From assembly GCA_017450605.1 (NCBI GenBank), contig JAFSTG010000077.1, forward strand, positions 1-53,516: a stretch of DNA of 53,516 nt, written 5' to 3'. How positions within the stretch are numbered: position 1 is the first letter of the stretch; every line of letters starts with the position of its first letter. This document shows positions 1-10,303 of the stretch, in pieces. The notes under the pieces were generated by a model, which ran no database searches, was not told the DNA's origin, and worked only from the letters and a program-made list of their open reading frames with translations. A program made the translations under genes and the position numbers. This DNA is from Paludibacteraceae bacterium (GTDB lineage Bacteria > Bacteroidota > Bacteroidia > Bacteroidales > Paludibacteraceae).

Positions 1-306
1 ACCCATGTCGAAGAATTGCGCCTCATCAATGCCAACCACGTCCACATCGTTGGCAAGCAAAAGAATACTGCCCGATGATTCGACCGGAGTAGAAGGGATT
101 GCCCGACGATCGTGAGAAACGACCTCTTCCTCGGAATATCTGACATCAATTGCAGGTTTGAATATCTCAACACGCTGTTTGGCAAACTGCGCCCTTCGCA
201 TACGACGAATCAATTCTTCTGTCTTACCTGAGAACATTGACCCGCAAACTACTTCAATACTACCCTTACGAAGAATAGGACCTTGAGTATCTCTTTCTGA
301 AAACAT
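1..306 (-). CDS. tdk: thymidine kinase, 3' end cut by window edge
   Basis: Phosphorylates thymidine to dTMP in the pyrimidine salvage pathway. The reverse strand from the ATG at 306 reads a short N-terminus, then a P-loop of the form [11 protein letters not shown] about 20 residues in, and near the window edge the [11 protein letters not shown] stretch that carries the metal-binding/catalytic acidic pair of type II thymidine kinases. About 102 residues are present; the lasso/zinc part lies outside the window. It begins 11 nt after the recJ stop codon on the same strand, so it is probably the distal gene of the nfeD-floA-recJ operon. The identification rests on motifs I read directly. Confidence 0.93.
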   Translation of the reverse strand, partial: MFSERDTQGPILRKGSIEVVCGSMFSGKTEELIRRMRRAQFAKQRVEIFKPAIDVRYSEEEVVSHDRRAIPSTPVESSGSILLLANDVDVVGIDEAQFFDMG

Positions 307-317
307 ATATAATAAAT

Positions 318-2066
318 TTAATTTTCCGAATCGGTATGTAACTTCATATCTTCAACCATAAGTTGCAACGAACTTCTATCTCTGAAGACATTTTCATCTA
401 TACGATAACATATATCGAAACTCTCGCCTTCAAGCAGGTGTTGAATATAAACTTCACCCTTCCCAAAGGCTATTCCATCAGCCGTAGAGGTACCGTCTGT
501 TACATTTAGTTTGAGGTGTTTGTTATCTTTACCAACGCAGCGACTATATCGATAATTTCTCACTGAATTAGTAGCAAACAATGGTGTGGGATTTTCAGGA
601 CCAAAAGGTTCAAGCGAGCAAAGAAACTTATAGAAATCGGAAGTTATGTCACTAAGATGAAGCTCATTCTCAATGTGAATTGTTTTTACCTGTTGTTCGG
701 CAGTAATATGTAAAGCAACATATTGCTCGAAACGCAACTTAAAAGCAGACAAATTCTCTCTTTTCATCGCTAATCCGGCAGCAAAAACATGTCCGCCAAA
801 ATTAGTTAGCAAATCTCTGCACGACTCTATTGCCGAATAAATATCAAATCCACCGACCGATCTTGCCGAACCGACGTATGTCGATAAATCGTCACCACGG
901 GTAAGCACTATTGTAGGACGATAATATGTTTCTGTCAGGCGCGATGCTACTATCCCCACCACACCCTGCTGCCACTGTTCACCGCATACTACTGTTGCTT
1001 TTTTATTGTCATTCTCAGGGTCTTGACGAAGTTGTTCAAGCGCTTCTATAGTAGTCTGATGGTCATACCCTTTACGTTGTTCATTGTATTGGTTGATACT
1101 TTCGCTATGACGACTTGCCGACTCAATATCTTTAGCAATAAGCAGTTCTACTGCTGTTTTACCGGAACTTATACGACCACTCGCATTGATACGCGGTCCA
1201 ATTTTATATACCAAGTCGCTTATATTAACAGATGTGCTTTCCAATCCTGCCACCTTTAAAATAGCCTTTACACCTGCAGAAGGGGACGTGTTAATTTGTT
1301 TCATACCATGGTATGCCAATATTCTATTTTCACCAGTTAGAGGTACTATATCAGAGGCTATACTCATTGCGAGTAGTTCTAACTGCTTATAGAGGTGTGC
1401 TGAAATTTCTTCTGATCCGTATTTTTGTGTGTACGCCTGCAGCAACTTGAACCCCACTCCGCATCCTGAAAGTTCTTTGTAGGGGTAGTTGCAGTCGTTG
1501 CGTTTAGGGTCGAGAACTGCTACAGCCGATGGCAATTCGACATCAGGCATGTGGTGGTCGCACACAATAAAATCGATATTATTCTTTACTGAGTATGCTA
1601 TCGACTCATTGGCCTTAATACCGCAGTCGAGAGAAATAATAAGGGTGCAGTGGGTTTCTATAGCGTAGTCGATACCCAACTTTGAAACTCCATATCCTTC
1701 TTTATGCCTGTCAGGAATATAAAAGAATAGGGACTCAAGATTGATTATTTTAGAGAGGAATCTATAAACTAACGCAACTGAAGTTGTTCCGTCAACATCA
1801 TAATCACCATATATAAGGATATTCTCATGCTTGTCAACAGCCTGTTTTAACCTTTCAACTGCACGTTCCATATCTTTCATAAGAAACGGATTGTACAAGT
1901 CAGTAAGAGAAGGAGATATGAACTTAATATAATCAGCATGGGTAAAGATATGGCGCTTAACGAGCATTGCCGACTCGACTTGAGAAATATTCAAATCTTT
2001 CTCAAGCGATTTACATTGCTCTTTCTGTTCATCGGTTAATGTGTCAACGACCCATAAAGTTTGCAT
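318..2066 (-). CDS. recJ: single-stranded-DNA-specific exonuclease RecJ
   Basis: 5'-3' single-strand exonuclease of the DHH phosphoesterase family, used in RecF-pathway recombination and mismatch/base excision repair. The 582 residues match the usual length. Visible motifs: GDYDVDG (87-93, motif I), the DHH triad (170-172) followed by [11 protein letters not shown] (291-298), [11 protein letters not shown] (367-377), and the DHHA1 motif GGHVFAAG (424-431). The manganese-binding aspartates of motifs I-III are intact. It lies 27 nt downstream of the nitrilase gene and 11 nt upstream of tdk, all on the minus strand, consistent with co-transcription. Confidence 0.96.
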   Translation of the reverse strand: MQTLWVVDTLTDEQKEQCKSLEKDLNISQVESAMLVKRHIFTHADYIKFISPSLTDLYNPFLMKDMERAVERLKQAVDKHENILIYGDYDVDGTTSVALVYRFLSKIINLESLFFYIPDRHKEGYGVSKLGIDYAIETHCTLIISLDCGIKANESIAYSVKNNIDFIVCDHHMPDVELPSAVAVLDPKRNDCNYPYKELSGCGVGFKLLQAYTQKYGSEEISAHLYKQLELLAMSIASDIVPLTGENRILAYHGMKQINTSPSAGVKAILKVAGLESTSVNISDLVYKIGPRINASGRISSGKTAVELLIAKDIESASRHSESINQYNEQRKGYDHQTTIEALEQLRQDPENDNKKATVVCGEQWQQGVVGIVASRLTETYYRPTIVLTRGDDLSTYVGSARSVGGFDIYSAIESCRDLLTNFGGHVFAAGLAMKRENLSAFKLRFEQYVALHITAEQQVKTIHIENELHLSDITSDFYKFLCSLEPFGPENPTPLFATNSVRNYRYSRCVGKDNKHLKLNVTDGTSTADGIAFGKGEVYIQHLLEGESFDICYRIDENVFRDRSSLQLMVEDMKLHTDSEN

Positions 2067-2093
2067 TCTTACAAAACTACTATATACAATTTT

Positions 2094-2870
2094 TTAAGTT
2101 ACTATTTCAAATTTATCAGCATCTTTCCATAAAGGAGAATGTTCTCTGAAAATATGTAACGCGTTAATATCGAGAGTGGCTATCTTTGTTGCCTGCTCGT
2201 TGTCGCCAAACGATACGAGCTGATTGAGATAGGTATCAATAACTGCGGAATGACCATTATAATGCAGACCTAATCCATCGTCCCCCACTCTGTTTATCCC
2301 GCAAACTATGCACTGATTCTCAATAACTCTCGCTTGAAGAAGTGCATCCCAATACTTAATTCTTATTTCTGGCCAGTTAGCAGTATAAAGCAATACATCA
2401 TAGTCGAAACCTGAAGCATTTCTGCTCCATACGGGGAATCGTAAATCATAACATGCCAACATGCAAAATTTAACACCCTTATACTCTACTACTCTGCGCT
2501 GAGAACCGGCTGTAAAAAACTCAGCCTCTCCACCATGAGCGTACAAATGGCGCTTGTCAGAATAGATTATTTCGCCTGAAGGAAGGGCAAAAAACATACG
2601 ATTATATAACTTGTCTGCTTCTTTGGCCATAAACGAACCAAAAATAGCCAAATTATATTTCCCCGCCCACTCTTTAAGTTTGTTTGCTGTGCGAGAATTG
2701 TTAATGTCTTCCGCTAAACTCGAGGTACTGCAAAATCCCGTAGTGAACATTTCAGGCAGAACTACTAAATCGACTTTAGTGTGCAAATTAGCAATTCTTT
2801 CTTCTGTAATTTTAAGGTTTTTGCCGATATCTGCCCATTCTATCGGGTATTGCATTAGTGCAATATTCAT
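2094..2870 (-). CDS. nitrilase-superfamily omega-amidase (YafV-like)
   Basis: Carbon-nitrogen hydrolase of the nitrilase superfamily, 258 residues. The catalytic triad can be read as Glu40 (in LPEMFTTGF), Lys106 (in SDKRHLY) and Cys140 (in LACYDLRFP). The sequence pattern, with MFTTGF after the Glu and LRFPVWSRN after the Cys, resembles omega-amidases such as YafV/Nit2, which deaminate alpha-ketoglutaramate or alpha-ketosuccinamate in metabolite repair. The ATG overlaps the floA stop by 4 nt (ATGA), showing translational coupling. The exact substrate is inferred from family resemblance only. Confidence 0.88.
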   Translation of the reverse strand: MNIALMQYPIEWADIGKNLKITEERIANLHTKVDLVVLPEMFTTGFCSTSSLAEDINNSRTANKLKEWAGKYNLAIFGSFMAKEADKLYNRMFFALPSGEIIYSDKRHLYAHGGEAEFFTAGSQRRVVEYKGVKFCMLACYDLRFPVWSRNASGFDYDVLLYTANWPEIRIKYWDALLQARVIENQCIVCGINRVGDDGLGLHYNGHSAVIDTYLNQLVSFGDNEQATKIATLDINALHIFREHSPLWKDADKFEIVT

Positions 2871-3853
2871 TTCTTCTTCGTTAATGGCTTCGTCGTAGCG
2901 GGCTTTGCTATTGCATCACGCATAGCAGTATCAGCTTCAATATTTTTCATTTTATAATAATCCATAATGCCAAGATTGCCGGCTCTAAAGGCATCCGCCA
3001 TAGCCTGTGGAACTTGTGCCTCAGCTTCAACCACGTGCGCTCTTGCCTCTTGAGCTTTGGCTTTCATCTCCTGCTCTAATGCTACTGCCATTGCACGACG
3101 CTCTTCTGCCTTAGCCTGAGCGATATTCTTGTCAGCCTCTGCTTGATCCATTTGCAATTGAGCACCAATATTCTTACCCACATCTATATCAGCAATATCA
3201 ATTGATAGTATCTCAAACGCTGTACCTGCATCCAAACCTTTCTTTAGTACTAATTTGCTTATGCTATCGGGATTCTCGAGCACCTGTTTATGGCTCTCCG
3301 ACGAGCCGATTGACGATACAATGCCCTCACCAACACGGGCTAAAATGGTATCTTCACCGGCACCACCGACGAGTTGTTTTATATTGGCGCGCACTGTAAC
3401 TCGTGCCCTCGCTATCAGCTGAATACCATCTTTGGCGACAGCTGTAACAGGAGGAGTATCAATTACCTTAGGATTAACAGACATCTGCACTGCCTCGAAT
3501 ACATCTCGTCCGGCAAGATCAATAGCAGTAGCCATTTGGAAACTCAAATCAATATTAGCTTTGTTGGCACTAACAAGTGCATGAACCACTCGCTCTATAT
3601 GACCTCCGGCAAGATAATGCGCTTCTAAGCCATCGCGCTTAACATCAACTAATCCTGCCTTATGCGCTTCAATCATACAGTCAACTATTTTGCGGGGTGG
3701 AACTTTACGTATTCTCATAAGGAATAACTGAACAAGCGATATATGCACGCCAGAGACTATAGCCGATACCCACAATAGGAAGGGCACATAATAGAAAAAC
3801 ATTATTAGCAAAATAGCTAATAGACAAGTGATAATAATTTCAAATACTGTCAT
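2867..3853 (-). CDS. floA: flotillin-like protein FloA (SPFH domain)
   Basis: 328-residue membrane scaffold of the FloA/YqfA family, thought to organise membrane microdomains and influence fluidity. The N-terminal 35 residues are a hydrophobic hairpin-like membrane segment. They are followed by an SPFH domain with typical runs such as [17 protein letters not shown] and [11 protein letters not shown], and a C-terminal alanine/glutamate-rich coiled coil with repeated [12 protein letters not shown] units (about 235-290). It follows nfeD on the same strand with a 24-nt gap. NfeD-FloA pairing is the standard arrangement for this family, which supports both calls. Confidence 0.95.
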   Translation of the reverse strand: MTVFEIIITCLLAILLIMFFYYVPFLLWVSAIVSGVHISLVQLFLMRIRKVPPRKIVDCMIEAHKAGLVDVKRDGLEAHYLAGGHIERVVHALVSANKANIDLSFQMATAIDLAGRDVFEAVQMSVNPKVIDTPPVTAVAKDGIQLIARARVTVRANIKQLVGGAGEDTILARVGEGIVSSIGSSESHKQVLENPDSISKLVLKKGLDAGTAFEILSIDIADIDVGKNIGAQLQMDQAEADKNIAQAKAEERRAMAVALEQEMKAKAQEARAHVVEAEAQVPQAMADAFRAGNLGIMDYYKMKNIEADTAMRDAIAKPATTKPLTKKK

Positions 3854-3877
3854 AGTTGTATGATTTAAATGTTAATA

Positions 3878-4342
3878 TTATTTAAGTTTAACAATAGCTG
3901 TATTCCCTTCGAATGTTACTATTTCCACCGTAGTATTCTGATCTATAAACGAACTGATACTTTTTGCTTCTATCTCCTTATCGCTTACTCTAATTTTACC
4001 CATTGGAGCCAAGCGCGATATAGTTATTCCCTCATCACCTTCTTTCACGCCGAGCGACGAAATCAAATCGACCTTCGAATTGATATCTGTTTTCAGTGCC
4101 ATCTTCTCGAGTGTACGATTTTTAAAAATAAGCCATACCGAAAAGGCAAGAACCAGCAACATGCAAGCTAATGTTATATGCCCGGCCATAGATCCTACAA
4201 GATAGTAAGCGAAAAACACAGCCGCAGCCATGCATAACGACCCTACAATTCCAGCCATTCCAACTCCGGGAATGAAAAAAATCTCAACAACAAGTAGTGC
4301 CACACCACAAAGTGCGAGAATAACAACCAATAAGATATCCAT
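3878..4342 (-). CDS. NfeD-like membrane protein
   Basis: 154 residues: two to three hydrophobic segments (about 2-24, 28-50 and 55-73) followed by a soluble beta-rich domain (about 95-154) with glycine and proline positions typical of the NfeD C-terminal OB fold. It corresponds to the short, protease-less NfeD type. NfeD proteins partner with SPFH scaffolds, and the next gene downstream is floA. It is the first gene of the minus-strand series nfeD-floA-nitrilase-recJ-tdk and has a good promoter about 55 nt upstream. Confidence 0.88.
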   Translation of the reverse strand: MDILLVVILALCGVALLVVEIFFIPGVGMAGIVGSLCMAAAVFFAYYLVGSMAGHITLACMLLVLAFSVWLIFKNRTLEKMALKTDINSKVDLISSLGVKEGDEGITISRLAPMGKIRVSDKEIEAKSISSFIDQNTTVEIVTFEGNTAIVKLK

Positions 4343-4394
4343 AAAAGTAAATATTTAAAATGTACACTAAATAAGAACCCTATTAACAACGCTG

Positions 4395-4425
4395 CAAATT
4401 TATAAAAAATATATTTACATTGCAA
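4395..4425 (-). promoter_or_regulatory. Bacteroidetes-type promoter for the nfeD-floA operon
   Basis: On the minus strand a -33 TTG (4425-4423) is followed after 20 nt by TAAATTTG (4402-4395), matching the TAnnTTTG -7 box of Bacteroidetes sigma-ABfr promoters. The nfeD ATG lies about 50 nt further on. It overlaps the 3' end region of the rlmL-like gene, so the operon can be transcribed independently. Confidence 0.6.
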
Positions 4426-5763
4426 CTACTGTTTGAACTTTCTATTTTTGTTTTTTTCCCGACTACGCTGAGGATATTGGGGATTTGCCGGTTTATACCG
4501 CATATTATTACGCTCTTGTTTATTACAAGTTATTTTTACTGCTTCGACTCCTTCGGAATTTGAACTATTCTTATCCTTCCATTTTTTTCTCTCTCCTTTA
4601 AATAGTTCATATTTATTATAAGAGCAGTCGAGTTCTCCGTTGAGCAATTTAATTCGCCTTGAAGCATGAAGACCTATATTCTGCATTGCGGCTTCATTCG
4701 AAGAAATAATCCAAGCAGTAGAACCTGCAAACTTATGCTTAAGTATTGTACCGATTTCATCGTATAATTTACATACGGCGGAATCGGTATTTTCTCTATC
4801 TTCTTGAGCTTTATCTTTTGGACGTAATCTCTCGCCATAAGGAGGGTTCATAACAACTAAACAAGGCTGATGTTTGTCTAACTCTTGCATTCTAATTTGT
4901 TTGACGGAGATATATTTCTGCAGTCCTGCAGCCTTAATATTCTCTTCTGCCGTTTTAACAGCATAGAATGAAGTGTCGGACCCATAAATATGATGTATGA
5001 ATTCTTTCTCATCGGCATCGTCGTTATAGAGTTCTTCGAACAATTCTTTATCAAAGTCGAGCCAGTTCTCAAAAGCAAAGCCCGCCCGATATATGCCTGG
5101 TGGTATATTGAGTGCTATCATTGCTGCCTCAATAAGCAGAGTGCCGCTTCCACACATCGGATCGCAGAAATCTGTTTCTCCGTTCCAATCAGCAAGTAGC
5201 AACATTCCTGCTGCTAAAGCTTCGTTAAGCGGGGCAGCAGTCTGATTTTTACGCCATCCGCGTTTATGCAACGACTCGCCGGAGGAATCAAGAGAAATAG
5301 TAACCGATTCGTTGGCAATATGAACATTTATAAATATATCAGGGTTGCTAACCTGTACTGAGGGGCGTTTACCTTCAAGTTCCATAAAACGGTCGGCAAT
5401 AGCATCTTTGGTGCGGTAGGTAACATATTTAGAGTGTCGGAAAGTGTCGCTATATACAGTTGAATCAATGGAAAAACTCATGTTTAGAGTAATGTATTTT
5501 TCCCATTCTATTTTCTTAACTCGCTCATACACCTCATCAGCATCCTTTGCTTTGAAAGAGCATATAGGCATAAGTACGCGACTTGCCGTTCTGAGCCATA
5601 AATTGGCTTTGTACAGCAATCGCTTATCACCGGTGAAACTCACAGCACGGCGTTCTATTTGAACGTTATTAGCACCCAACGCTACAAGTTCGGAGGCTAA
5701 AACATCTTCCAAACCCTTAAATGTTTTAGCAATATATTGATGCTCAGTATTTGAGTTGTTCAT
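4426..5763 (-). CDS. THUMP-domain rRNA methyltransferase (RlmL N-domain/YpsC type)
   Basis: SAM-dependent N2-guanine methyltransferase acting on rRNA, 445 residues. A THUMP/ferredoxin-like RNA-binding region occupies roughly 1-165. The Rossmann fold contains DPMCGSGTLL (201-210, SAM binding) and the catalytic NPPYGER motif (306-312). The protein is single-module, about the size of B. subtilis YpsC or the N-terminal half of E. coli RlmL, and lacks the RlmK half. A basic C-terminal tail (about 395-445) rich in K, R and N may aid RNA binding. It follows pepD by 29 nt on the same strand. Confidence 0.9.
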   Translation of the reverse strand: MNNSNTEHQYIAKTFKGLEDVLASELVALGANNVQIERRAVSFTGDKRLLYKANLWLRTASRVLMPICSFKAKDADEVYERVKKIEWEKYITLNMSFSIDSTVYSDTFRHSKYVTYRTKDAIADRFMELEGKRPSVQVSNPDIFINVHIANESVTISLDSSGESLHKRGWRKNQTAAPLNEALAAGMLLLADWNGETDFCDPMCGSGTLLIEAAMIALNIPPGIYRAGFAFENWLDFDKELFEELYNDDADEKEFIHHIYGSDTSFYAVKTAEENIKAAGLQKYISVKQIRMQELDKHQPCLVVMNPPYGERLRPKDKAQEDRENTDSAVCKLYDEIGTILKHKFAGSTAWIISSNEAAMQNIGLHASRRIKLLNGELDCSYNKYELFKGERKKWKDKNSSNSEGVEAVKITCNKQERNNMRYKPANPQYPQRSREKNKNRKFKQ

Positions 5764-5792
5764 TATTTATCTTATAAGTGTAAAATTTTGTT

Positions 5793-7244
5793 TTATAGTA
5801 GCGAAAGTATGCGTTTGAGCCATTCCCATGTTTTCCTTGTCGAAGATATTGAGAGTTGTTCCATAGGCGAATGTACACCAGACATCTGCGGACCGACCGA
5901 AACCATATCTAAATATGGATACTTGGTAAGGAACAAACCACATTCCAATCCGGCATGAATAGCTTTTACTTCAGGTTCTTGACCGGTAACATCAATATAA
6001 GCTTGTTTTGTCTGTTCTAACAACTTAGAATGCACATTTGGTGCCCAACCCGGATAACCATCACCATGAGTTACCGTTGCACCGGAAAGTCGCAATGCAC
6101 ATTCAACCATATTTTTTAGATTATGTTTTTGACTTTCTACCGAAGAGCGTTGCGAAGTATTTATTTCCACATACTTACCATCTTCGTCCTCCTTCATCTT
6201 TACAGATGCAAGATTAGTAGAAGTTTCAACGAGACCTGGCATGTCTTTCGACATAGCATATACTCCGTGAGGACATGCATATAGCGACAGTAGCAAACGA
6301 TCGCTCACTATTTTGGGCAGTACAAACTCGGGGAAATCACAAGATTCGAGGGTGAGACGCAAATCTTTTTCAACTTCTTTAAATTCGCCTTCTATTTCTG
6401 CTACAAAATGATTAAAGTCTATGCGGAGTTGCTCCTTATAGGCAAAAGGAACAAGTATCGTTGCGAATGCTTCTCGAGCTATAGCATTTCTTAAGTTTCC
6501 ACCATTAATACTTGCTATTCGCAGGTCGGTCTGCTTACTAACTTTGAACAAATATCTTACCAATAGTTTATTTGCGTTTGCTCGACCTTTATTGATATCG
6601 TCCCCAGAATGCCCACCCATCAGTCCGCCTATTTTTACTAATGCGGCAAACATGTCTGAAGGAGTATTCTCTTCTTTGTAGTGAAGTTTAGCAAGTGTAT
6701 CAATTCCGCCGGCACAGCCTATAAATATTTGTCCATCATCTTCAGAATCAAGATTAATAAGTCGTTTCCCTGTCAACATTCCTTCTCCGAGGTTATCAGC
6801 ACCCGTCAGACCTGTTTCCTCGTCAACTGTGAACAAAGCTTCTAATGCAGGGTGCTTAAGCGTGGGAGAAATGAGGGCTGAGAGTGCCATAGCCATACCT
6901 ATGCCATCGTCGCCACCCAAAGTAGTGCCATGAGCCTTAATAAAATCGCCGTCGATATAGGTGCTTATACCTTCAGTTAAGAAATCGTGCTCAGTGTCGT
7001 TGTTTTTTTCGCAGACCATATCCATGTGAGCTTGCAGAATAACACCTTCGTGCTGTTCGTATCCAGAAGATGCAGGGCTGCGCATCACCACATTGCCAAT
7101 TGCATCTATTTGATAATCCAAGTTATGCGATTTAGCAAAATTGATTAGCCACTCACGAATATGTTCTTCGTGTTTCGAAGGACGAGGTACTCGTGTGATT
7201 TCATGGAAGATACCGAATACTTCCTTAGGTTCGAGTGTTTTCAT
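5793..7244 (-). CDS. pepD: aminoacyl-histidine dipeptidase PepD (M20 family)
   Basis: Cytosolic zinc dipeptidase (Xaa-His, carnosinase type) of peptidase family M20, 483 residues, the usual length. Zinc ligands and catalytic residues visible: H73 and D75 in QAHMDMVCE, the bridging Asp in TTLGGDDGIG (about 112), and the catalytic/ligand pair in DEETGLTGA (141-149). A C-terminal His in GPQMSGVHSPME completes the site. It is co-oriented with the PPDK-N fusion gene upstream (33-nt gap) and the methyltransferase downstream (29-nt gap). Confidence 0.95.
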   Translation of the reverse strand: MKTLEPKEVFGIFHEITRVPRPSKHEEHIREWLINFAKSHNLDYQIDAIGNVVMRSPASSGYEQHEGVILQAHMDMVCEKNNDTEHDFLTEGISTYIDGDFIKAHGTTLGGDDGIGMAMALSALISPTLKHPALEALFTVDEETGLTGADNLGEGMLTGKRLINLDSEDDGQIFIGCAGGIDTLAKLHYKEENTPSDMFAALVKIGGLMGGHSGDDINKGRANANKLLVRYLFKVSKQTDLRIASINGGNLRNAIAREAFATILVPFAYKEQLRIDFNHFVAEIEGEFKEVEKDLRLTLESCDFPEFVLPKIVSDRLLLSLYACPHGVYAMSKDMPGLVETSTNLASVKMKEDEDGKYVEINTSQRSSVESQKHNLKNMVECALRLSGATVTHGDGYPGWAPNVHSKLLEQTKQAYIDVTGQEPEVKAIHAGLECGLFLTKYPYLDMVSVGPQMSGVHSPMEQLSISSTRKTWEWLKRILSLL

Positions 7245-7277
7245 ATACTATTTTTTTTGATGATTAACAAAATGATA

Positions 7278-10253
7278 TTATTTGATTTTAATAAAAGCAT
7301 GACTTTTCAAGCCATCTATCACTATTTGCAATTCTTCGTTTAGCCTCACATGTCGAACAAACTCGGTTTCTTCGACAGCAGGCAGACAGTTCAACTGCTC
7401 CTCATCGTAGCAATCGCCACTGCGTGAGAACTCGTCAACGTTAACATAGCCCACATTAAACGAGGTCATATTTTGGAAGAAATGCGACCCTTGAGTGGGT
7501 TCGATGCGGAAATTTTCAATGCAACTTTCTACAATAACCTTAGCCTCGCTTATATCGCTCCACTGCACGGGAACACCCAAGGTCGGAATGGCAGAGCCCC
7601 ATCTACCGAAACCGATAAGAACATAGTTGCTGCCTTTTTCACGCATGGTATTATTCCACTGACGTAGAGTCTGAGCCATCTGCTCTGTTTTTAGTTTGTC
7701 GAATTTTTTCTTCTTCAAATATATAACATCCTTAACCCCGGTTATATTACCGGTACCCAATGCACTATCCGATTTAATAAGTGAACTGCTCTGATTGATA
7801 TTATCCCAGTCAACTACCGCCGACAAACTATCGGCAGAGATAGGACGTATCTGCAGTACATTTAAAGTCTTGGGTGCAGATAATAAATTAGCAGCAAATT
7901 CAATCTCGACGGGTGAATGTATCTCCTCAGCGGCTATTTTTAGCAACTCATTAATTATCTGTGCCAAGGGGAAAGTATTAAATTTGAGAATTTGCGCAAA
8001 GGTGATAAAACGGGGTCCATGCAGGAAGCAAGAATCAACCATTCGCTGATTATCTATATCGAAAGTAGAAGCGACCAATTTAAGTGATTTAAATTGTTCG
8101 CAATCAGATATGTTTAGTCTTTTGAGATTTATTGAATCGTCGGTTGATGTTTTAAAGCGGTCAGGCTGCATAGATAAAGCGAGCATTGACTGCTGTGTAT
8201 CACGCATGGCAAGGTTGGGCGTACTAATTTGCAATACATGTTTGGGGTACTTAGGTGAGAAACGCAGTACTTGTTCACCATCTACCACTACCTTACCCAA
8301 TCCGTAGGCTATCTTCACTATTCCGTCTTCAGCACATTCTCTGCCTACGGGATAAAAATTGATACTCCTTGCCACGCCTGAAATTGTAGGGAAAAACAAT
8401 CCATTTTCCTCTTCGCCGCATACCTCTTGGATAATAATCGCCATTTTTTCTTCTGATATAAGATTGGCTGTAGAGGTTATATATCCGCGTGCTGCAGCGA
8501 AATAGACTGATGAATAGACACTTTTTATTGCTTTACCGAGCATACGCAGTTGCTGGTCTTCGTTCTCGGTAGATGGTATCATATAAGTAGAATATACTCC
8601 GGCAAATGGCTGATAATATGAATCTTCCAATTTACTTGAAGAACGTACTGCCAAAGGGCAATGACTAACGCGTATGAATCTACGGAGTGCATCATTAAGA
8701 TCTTGTGGAAGAGTAGAAGCTACAAATTCAGAAAGAATCTCATCGTCGCTAAGGTCTGATTCTATAACGTATTGCAGGCCATTATCATGAATGAAACGGT
8801 CGAAGAACTCGGTAGTGATAACCATTGTACGAGGCACGAGCACTCTTACATCTTCCCACTTATCATACAAGCCGTATTCTTTTAGCACATGGTTAAGGAA
8901 AGCTAAACCACGCGCCTTTCCGCCAAGCGAACCGGAACCTAAGCGTGAAAACCAAATAGTATCGTTAAAAGTATTATCATTATACTTAGCAACAACTCCT
9001 TGTGCTTGGTTTATGCGATAATCATGAATCAGACGAATATTTTTATCACGCACATTTTCAATATCGCTATCATCATTTATTTTAAGCCGGTTAACTTCCT
9101 TACCTACATCGAACAAGCCACGGGCAAAAAGCCATTTACTGAGGTAATTATTATCAGACAGTCGTCTAAATGCACGTGGTGAAATACTTCTTATTATGCG
9201 CTCAAATCCCTCTAAATCGTTGGCTCTGTCTATTTCTTTTCCAGATTTAGGGTCGATAGCTACGAAATCGCCGAATCCGAACTCTCTGCCAATATATTCA
9301 CTTAGTTGCTGTGTTAGCGTTTTACTCGACTTTACCACAAAGCCTGCTCCTAATTGCCGTGCGATGCTACGCATCGATTCTTGTGAGGATTGCATCAGAA
9401 CCGGCATAGTTGGAATATCAGCTCTTATCAGACGGCAGAGATCTACTCCTGCATCGAGTTTCTCTTTTTCCGGGGCATCACCTCGATGTACGACGAAACC
9501 GATATCAGAAATTACACCTATAATGTTATTAGCATAGCGATGGTAAATGTCGATTGCCTCATCGTAACATGTAGCCATAAGAACTTTCGGACGCGAACGT
9601 TTTCTTATAAGCTGTTGCTGTTCGTTTAAAGCATCTCGTATGGCAATGCTATTCTGCTGAAGAATCAATTTATACAGTAAGGGAAGATAAGTAGAATAGT
9701 AGCGCACAGAGTCTTCAACAAGTAAAATTGCTCTAACTCCCTCTTCTAATATATCATGGTTGGCATTTAATTTGTCCTCAAGAAGTTTTATGATTGCAAT
9801 GATTAGGTCTGTTGAGTTATTCCAACAGAAAACATAATCGATTGCCACTGAATTAACCTGACTACCAACCAAGTTCTTAGCAGATTGAATTCGATAGCGT
9901 TCGTATAATGTTTTAGAGAAGGAAGTGAGCAGAACGATAGGAGTGTGTGGAGCGAGCGCTTTCATCTCTGCAGCAAAACAGAAAGTTGATTCTATTGCAG
10001 AGTTGTTCATTATCATTACGAGATTAAACGACTCTCCATCTCTCACGAGTTCAAGAGCCTCGTCAGTAGTCTCGGTACGAACAATACTTGGCGGATTGCT
10101 AAGATTCAATTCGGCATATTCTTGCGCTATTTGCACATCTATCCTTCCATCCTCGTTTAGCACGAAGCTGTCGTAGTTATTGCAAACAAGCAGAATACGC
10201 TTGATGCGAACTGCCATTAGACTTTTGCTGTCAGTTTTCATTTCAGCATACAC
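7278..10253 (-). CDS. receiver-like domains fused to a PEP/pyruvate-binding (PPDK-N) domain
   Basis: 991 residues, predicted cytosolic. Residues 17-120 look like a degenerate receiver domain, because no acidic pocket or phospho-acceptor Asp is visible at 21-30 or 78-85. Residues 172-325 look like an intact receiver: acidic pair E180-D181, candidate phospho-acceptor D250 and conserved K308. From about 440 onward there is a PPDK-N/PEP-synthase ATP-binding domain with GSLGGKARGLAFLNHVL, LAVRSSSKLEDS and SGVARSINFYP. The phosphohistidine swivel domain and the PEP-binding TIM barrel of true PEP synthase are absent, so it cannot be a complete enzyme. The function is unknown; a signalling or phosphotransfer role is inferred. 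ATG at 10241 is an alternative start. Confidence 0.82.
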   Translation of the reverse strand: MYAEMKTDSKSLMAVRIKRILLVCNNYDSFVLNEDGRIDVQIAQEYAELNLSNPPSIVRTETTDEALELVRDGESFNLVMIMNNSAIESTFCFAAEMKALAPHTPIVLLTSFSKTLYERYRIQSAKNLVGSQVNSVAIDYVFCWNNSTDLIIAIIKLLEDKLNANHDILEEGVRAILLVEDSVRYYSTYLPLLYKLILQQNSIAIRDALNEQQQLIRKRSRPKVLMATCYDEAIDIYHRYANNIIGVISDIGFVVHRGDAPEKEKLDAGVDLCRLIRADIPTMPVLMQSSQESMRSIARQLGAGFVVKSSKTLTQQLSEYIGREFGFGDFVAIDPKSGKEIDRANDLEGFERIIRSISPRAFRRLSDNNYLSKWLFARGLFDVGKEVNRLKINDDSDIENVRDKNIRLIHDYRINQAQGVVAKYNDNTFNDTIWFSRLGSGSLGGKARGLAFLNHVLKEYGLYDKWEDVRVLVPRTMVITTEFFDRFIHDNGLQYVIESDLSDDEILSEFVASTLPQDLNDALRRFIRVSHCPLAVRSSSKLEDSYYQPFAGVYSTYMIPSTENEDQQLRMLGKAIKSVYSSVYFAAARGYITSTANLISEEKMAIIIQEVCGEEENGLFFPTISGVARSINFYPVGRECAEDGIVKIAYGLGKVVVDGEQVLRFSPKYPKHVLQISTPNLAMRDTQQSMLALSMQPDRFKTSTDDSINLKRLNISDCEQFKSLKLVASTFDIDNQRMVDSCFLHGPRFITFAQILKFNTFPLAQIINELLKIAAEEIHSPVEIEFAANLLSAPKTLNVLQIRPISADSLSAVVDWDNINQSSSLIKSDSALGTGNITGVKDVIYLKKKKFDKLKTEQMAQTLRQWNNTMREKGSNYVLIGFGRWGSAIPTLGVPVQWSDISEAKVIVESCIENFRIEPTQGSHFFQNMTSFNVGYVNVDEFSRSGDCYDEEQLNCLPAVEETEFVRHVRLNEELQIVIDGLKSHAFIKIK

Positions 10254-10303
10254 ATACTTTAAAATCTCGATTATCTTATCGTGTTGTCAACACACTGTCT
10301 CTT

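Noticed and set aside
1023-1392. Antisense open frames across recJ and similar shadows elsewhere
   Set aside because: They mirror the codon structure of strongly supported genes and show no start signal or family motif of their own.
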